Shown here: positions 61,030 through 64,000 of the stretch, in pieces
Numbering within the stretch: the first letter of the stretch is position 1
How the letters are laid out: every line of letters starts with the position of its first letter
Assembly (NCBI GenBank): GCA_934636825.1
Contig: CAKUBG010000003.1
Span: 1 to 64,000 of the forward strand
From: an uncultured bacterium
GTDB lineage: Bacteria > Vulcanimicrobiota > Xenobia > Xenobiales > Xenobiaceae
Reading direction: 5' to 3'
Length of the DNA: 64,000 nucleotides
The notes under the pieces: generated by a model
Told to the model about the DNA's origin: nothing
Seen by the model: the letters and a program-made list of their open reading frames with translations, nothing else
The model's database searches: none
Position numbers and translations under genes: made by a program

Positions 61030-61993
61030 CGAATTCATCATCTCCCTCTTGTAATACGCGGCTTATTTTACAAGCCAGTTTGGAATCTTTTGTGCCCGGA
61101 TGACCAAAAAACTTAGTTTTGCCTTTGATTTTTACCTTTAAAGGCTCGGAAATTTCTGTATCCAGGCGAATAGTGTCACCGACTTCCAGACTGAGCAACT
61201 CTTGGAAGAGGAGCTCAGCGCGTCCCAAGCTGACCGTAATAGGAACTTCGGCATTTTGCAGTTTGTCAACAATATGGGCAGTCATGGGGGGTTGGGAAGC
61301 CGATGTTTTTGCCCCTCGCGTTAAGTTAAACTCGTCGTAAGAGCCTTTGGGCAAGCAATCGCGCAAATATTGGAAAGGCAATACCACATCTATAGAGCCG
61401 CTGGCTGAAGCAATGTCGGCTTGGAAGGGAATTACCACCATAAGCTCTGAAGGGCTGGCAATATGTACGGCCATAGGATTAAACTCAAAGGAAACCAATT
61501 GCGGCTTTACCGGCTTGAGAGTTTTCCAAGCCTGAGCGTAGGCGTCGAGCAAGCGAGCCAAAGGCTTTTGCAAAATTGCTTTTTCCAAATCGGTAAATGT
61601 GTCGCGCAATTCGTCACGAGAGGGAGTACCTTTACCACCCATAAGTCTTTCGAATAATGCGAAAGCCAATCCGAAGTCTATATCTATAAAGCCTTGCACA
61701 TCTTGTTCCAGCTTAAAGATCAGCATTGGCGTAGTTTCAGCTAAGGAGTTTATATAAGAAGTATAACTCCGCGTAACTATGGTCATAAGCTCCATACGGA
61801 AACGTGATTGGAGCATAGGAGCTAAGCTGGTAATAACGGTCTCAGAAAAAGACACAAAGGTATTTTCGATGAATTTAATCTGATCCGCTGTAAATTTCTC
61901 TGTTTTGCGGAAATCATAAGCCGAAGCTCCATCGCCTTTGCGCGACGAAGTCAGCCGCATGATTTCGTCATAACTACCAGAATCTTGGCGCAA
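61022..61993 (-). CDS. fliM: Flagellar motor switch protein FliM
   Basis: 323 aa from the TTG at 61993, six bases after GGGAGG; longer frames lack a ribosome site. The middle CheC-like domain has KFTADQIKFIENTFVSFSETVITSLAPML and QDVQGFIDIDFGLAFALFERLMGGKG; the C-terminal SpoA domain has VPITVSLGRAELLFQELLSLEVGDTIRLD. The N-terminal stretch before the domain (RQDSGSYDEIMRLTSS) only loosely resembles the LSQxEIDALL motif that binds CheY-P elsewhere. It sits in the flagellar switch with FliN. Confidence 0.93.
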   Translation of the reverse strand: MRQDSGSYDEIMRLTSSRKGDGASAYDFRKTEKFTADQIKFIENTFVSFSETVITSLAPMLQSRFRMELMTIVTRSYTSYINSLAETTPMLIFKLEQDVQGFIDIDFGLAFALFERLMGGKGTPSRDELRDTFTDLEKAILQKPLARLLDAYAQAWKTLKPVKPQLVSFEFNPMAVHIASPSELMVVIPFQADIASASGSIDVVLPFQYLRDCLPKGSYDEFNLTRGAKTSASQPPMTAHIVDKLQNAEVPITVSLGRAELLFQELLSLEVGDTIRLDTEISEPLKVKIKGKTKFFGHPGTKDSKLACKISRVLQEGDDEFDE

Positions 61994-62325
61994 TCGGTTC
62001 CTCCCAAAGATGCAATGCAAACTTTGCCAAATCTTTCAAAAGTTGCACACTAATTGGAAAAATTAGACAAAAGCTGCTTTTTTTATGCCCTTAGAATCAG
62101 GCTGCCCTTCGTCTTCAAAAAGATAAAGACGAATTGCTGAATAATTATTCCTCGAAGTCCGGGGACACTTCGACATAGATTCCGCCAATTCCTTACAAAA
62201 AAAAGACGACAAGAAACTATCTCCAAAAAAGATAGCTTCTCATCGTCCTCTTCAAACACAAGCTATATCTCTTTTAAGAATAAACTTACAAAAAAGAGTG
62301 TCGCTTTTGCCTTATGCTAAACATA
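61994..62325. other. Intergenic region between fliM and the hook/rod gene
   Basis: About 330 bases with no gene. It holds a CGTCTT/AAGACG hairpin at 62111-62132 and the terminator of the upstream gene at 62197-62250. The fliM transcript must start here, but I see no clear promoter. Confidence 0.5.
62197..62250 (-). terminator. Terminator of the hook/rod gene
   Basis: On the minus strand GACGA.GAGAAG.TATCT-type bases pair with AGATAG.TTCT..TCGTC, followed by eight T residues (A run at 62197-62204). Confidence 0.7.
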
Positions 62326-63144
62326 CTAGCGGACTAAGCCGATAGCGGACTCCATCAAACCGTCCATAGCTTTGAAAGCGGCGAAGTTAGCTTCGTAATT
62401 CTGCTTAGCCATACCGATAGCGGCGGCTTGCTGAGCGTAGTCTACATTGGCGAGCTCTAAGCTACCAGCAGCGATGCGGCCCATAGCGCCCTGACCGGCC
62501 ACGCCTACTACGGCTTCACCGGAATTTTCGGTCTTGCCAAAGCTGGTAGTGCCAGTTTTCTTCAAACCGCTGGCATTGGCGAAGGAGGCGATAGATACCT
62601 GAGCGATAGGCACGGATTCGGAAACGCTCTGACCGGTGGTAGGATCGGTGATGGTCTGCTCGCCGTAGAGCTTACCAGTTTCATCGAAGTGGTAACCGGT
62701 GTATTTGCCACCATACAACTTGGTGTTAGGATCCATGTGCAACTCGATGGGTTGAGGATCGCTGCAAATGTTGCCCTGAGCGTCTAACTGATAACCCATA
62801 ACGTTCTTGCCTTCGCTGTTGGTCAACATACCGTTGTTGAAAGCAAAACGACCGTCACGAGTGTAGTGAGTCTGGTTACCATCATTGACCATGAAGAAGC
62901 CCTGACCGTCGATAGCGAGGTTGGTAGCGCACTCGGTCTGGAAGAGCTGACCTTGGCTGAAGATGATGCCGTTAGACTGAGTCTTGGCACCGCCGCCGCC
63001 CATGGTCTGGCCCATAATGTCGTTGAACTGTACGCTCTCAGCCTTGTAACCGGGGGTAAACTGGTTTTGCAAGTTCTGGAAATAAGAGTTCAGCATGGTC
63101 TGATTCTGCTGAATGGCATTGGCTGAATTGTTAAAATCAAACAT
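62326..63144 (-). CDS. Flagellar hook-basal body protein (FlgE/FlgF/FlgG family)
   Basis: 272 aa. The N-terminus has the rod/hook pattern in a degenerate form (LQNQFTPGYKAESVQFNDI, where the usual motif is NNLANxNTPGFK). The centre has TNLAIDGQGFFMVNDG and HYTRDGRFAFNNGMLTNSEGKNVMG, the FlgE/F/G core, and the end is ELANVDYAQQAAAIGMAKQNYEANFAAFKAMD. At 272 aa it is near FlgG/FlgF size and short for FlgE, but its position after fliK suits FlgE. AAGGAGG precedes the ATG. Confidence 0.9.
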   Translation of the reverse strand: MFDFNNSANAIQQNQTMLNSYFQNLQNQFTPGYKAESVQFNDIMGQTMGGGGAKTQSNGIIFSQGQLFQTECATNLAIDGQGFFMVNDGNQTHYTRDGRFAFNNGMLTNSEGKNVMGYQLDAQGNICSDPQPIELHMDPNTKLYGGKYTGYHFDETGKLYGEQTITDPTTGQSVSESVPIAQVSIASFANASGLKKTGTTSFGKTENSGEAVVGVAGQGAMGRIAAGSLELANVDYAQQAAAIGMAKQNYEANFAAFKAMDGLMESAIGLVR

Positions 63145-63317
63145 GATCTATTTTTGCCTCCTTAAACCCGTTGGGCACGTTACTCTTTAAGCTTTGAGCC
63201 TGTTGAGAAAAGCCCTCTCCATCTCAACGTAAAGGTATCAAAGGCTTATTGTCACGCCTTAAACAGTTTGTTTCTAAAATGTAAACAATGAAGTCCCAAA
63301 CAAGCCCAATGCTAATT

Positions 63318-63995
63318 CTAAGCGATGTGATCGACCATCTCGATGTCGATACTGCGCAAATTCATGCCTTTCTTTTCGATATGCTCACGCAATTCGGCAC
63401 GACTCTCTTGGAGAACTTCGCGAGTATCTTCGGAGTCAGTAATAAACTGAGCGCTCAGCTCACCATCTTTGCCACGGTTGATCTTGATTTTGAGTTCGCC
63501 CAGATATTCGGGATTGAGACGGAGAGTGAGCTCGTCACGACTGGTGAAGTTGCGAATCTCCATGTGAGTCACGATCTGGTTGATAACTTGCTGACGCTTT
63601 TGAGTTTGGGTAAGCTTTTGGGTTTTGTGGGTTTCTTCGGCTTTATTGGCGCTGTTAAGAGCGACGCTGTCGTCTGCTTTTTCGGCTTTGTCGCCTTTGG
63701 CGGCGCCGGAAGCGGCTTGGCCAGCTTCGGTAGTAAGCTGCTTGCCCTCTTCTTTTTTGCTAGTCTTGCCTAAGAGCTCGTCAAACTTCTGTCCGGCTAA
63801 AGCGGTAGCTTCTTTGTTTGAAGCACCTGCCTGGGTGGGAGTTTCTTTGGCGGCTCCTGCATTCTCTTTGGGCTGAGCATTTTGCATTTTTAAGGCTTTG
63901 GAGGCTTCATCAAGCTTCATAGCTTGCTTCTCAGCCATGCTCAAAGTATCGGGATTGCGATACATCATATCATAGAGGAAAGCCTTGCTGCCCAT
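63318..63995 (-). CDS. fliK: Flagellar hook-length control protein FliK (C-terminal part, possibly partial)
   Basis: 225 aa visible; the frame is still open at the right edge, so the start may lie outside. After an Ala/Lys/Glu-rich linker the C-terminal FliK domain runs from about residue 140: IVTHMEIRNFTSRDELTLRLNPEYLGELKIKINRG, then LSAQFITDSEDTREVLQES and MNLRSIDIEMV. FliK is an exported ruler that interacts with FlhB to stop hook growth. No flgD lies between it and the hook/rod gene, unlike many operons. Confidence 0.88.
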   Translation of the reverse strand: MGSKAFLYDMMYRNPDTLSMAEKQAMKLDEASKALKMQNAQPKENAGAAKETPTQAGASNKEATALAGQKFDELLGKTSKKEEGKQLTTEAGQAASGAAKGDKAEKADDSVALNSANKAEETHKTQKLTQTQKRQQVINQIVTHMEIRNFTSRDELTLRLNPEYLGELKIKINRGKDGELSAQFITDSEDTREVLQESRAELREHIEKKGMNLRSIDIEMVDHIA

Positions 63996-64000
63996 TGATT

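Noticed and set aside
53731..63995. Type III secretion injectisome instead of a flagellum
   Set aside because: FliK, FliM, FliO and a hook/rod protein with FlgE/F/G core motifs are present, and no secretin, needle or ATPase of the injectisome type is seen.

Overview
The window is a gene-dense bacterial chromosome segment of roughly 45-50% GC. It carries one tRNA, no rRNA, no intact mobile element and no CRISPR array. A LolA-like periplasmic protein, several signal peptides and a full flagellar export and switch cluster suggest a motile diderm. Markers such as an RpoB with a zinc-ribbon insertion, a GapR-family protein, and zinc-ribbon plus helical paralogues do not match a textbook phylum. 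I suspect a lineage known mainly from metagenomes, but I cannot place it from sequence alone.

Region 1 (1-12.4 kb): the C-terminus of a long-chain acyl-CoA synthetase, a stand-alone S8-propeptide-like protein, glycyl-tRNA synthetase, a LolA-like protein, a zinc-ribbon protein, a benzoate-CoA-ligase-like AMP-binding enzyme, an O-antigen-ligase-type membrane protein with TPRs, an Acg-type nitroreductase, a TPR/HD-GYP protein and a small methyltransferase.

Region 2 (12.4-39 kb): housekeeping genes mixed with orphans. These include proA, an ABC-F ATPase, a membrane-anchored methyltransferase, a second zinc-ribbon paralogue, pyruvate phosphate dikinase, an Xre regulator, sstT, a Sel1-repeat lipoprotein, proB, dnaE and a solitary trpB. 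They are followed by an acidic protein whose C-terminus looks like a decayed anthrax-lethal-factor-type peptidase, several hypothetical and secreted proteins, a YkgJ-type cysteine-cluster protein and tRNA-Pro(CGG).

Region 3 (38.8-49.8 kb): a GapR-like gene, a long structured leader, rpoB, rpoC, a HEAT-like protein and an ATP-grasp enzyme. The usual rplKAJL genes are not upstream of rpoB.

Region 4 (49.8-64 kb): a minus-strand flagellar cluster transcribed from the right edge inward: fliK, a hook/rod protein, fliM, two fliN-like genes, fliO, fliP, fliQ, fliR, flhB, flhA. Past flhA lie four small orphan genes on the same strand. Three of them share an ungapped C-terminal motif that I do not recognise, and they are the best candidates for an undescribed system, possibly substrates or accessories of the flagellar export apparatus. 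A small plus-strand gene pair resembling a toxin tail with an immunity protein sits among them, and two IS200/IS605-like solo ends flank one of them. Two genes (the HD-GYP protein and the ABC-F ATPase) appear to be transcribed as leaderless GTG messages.
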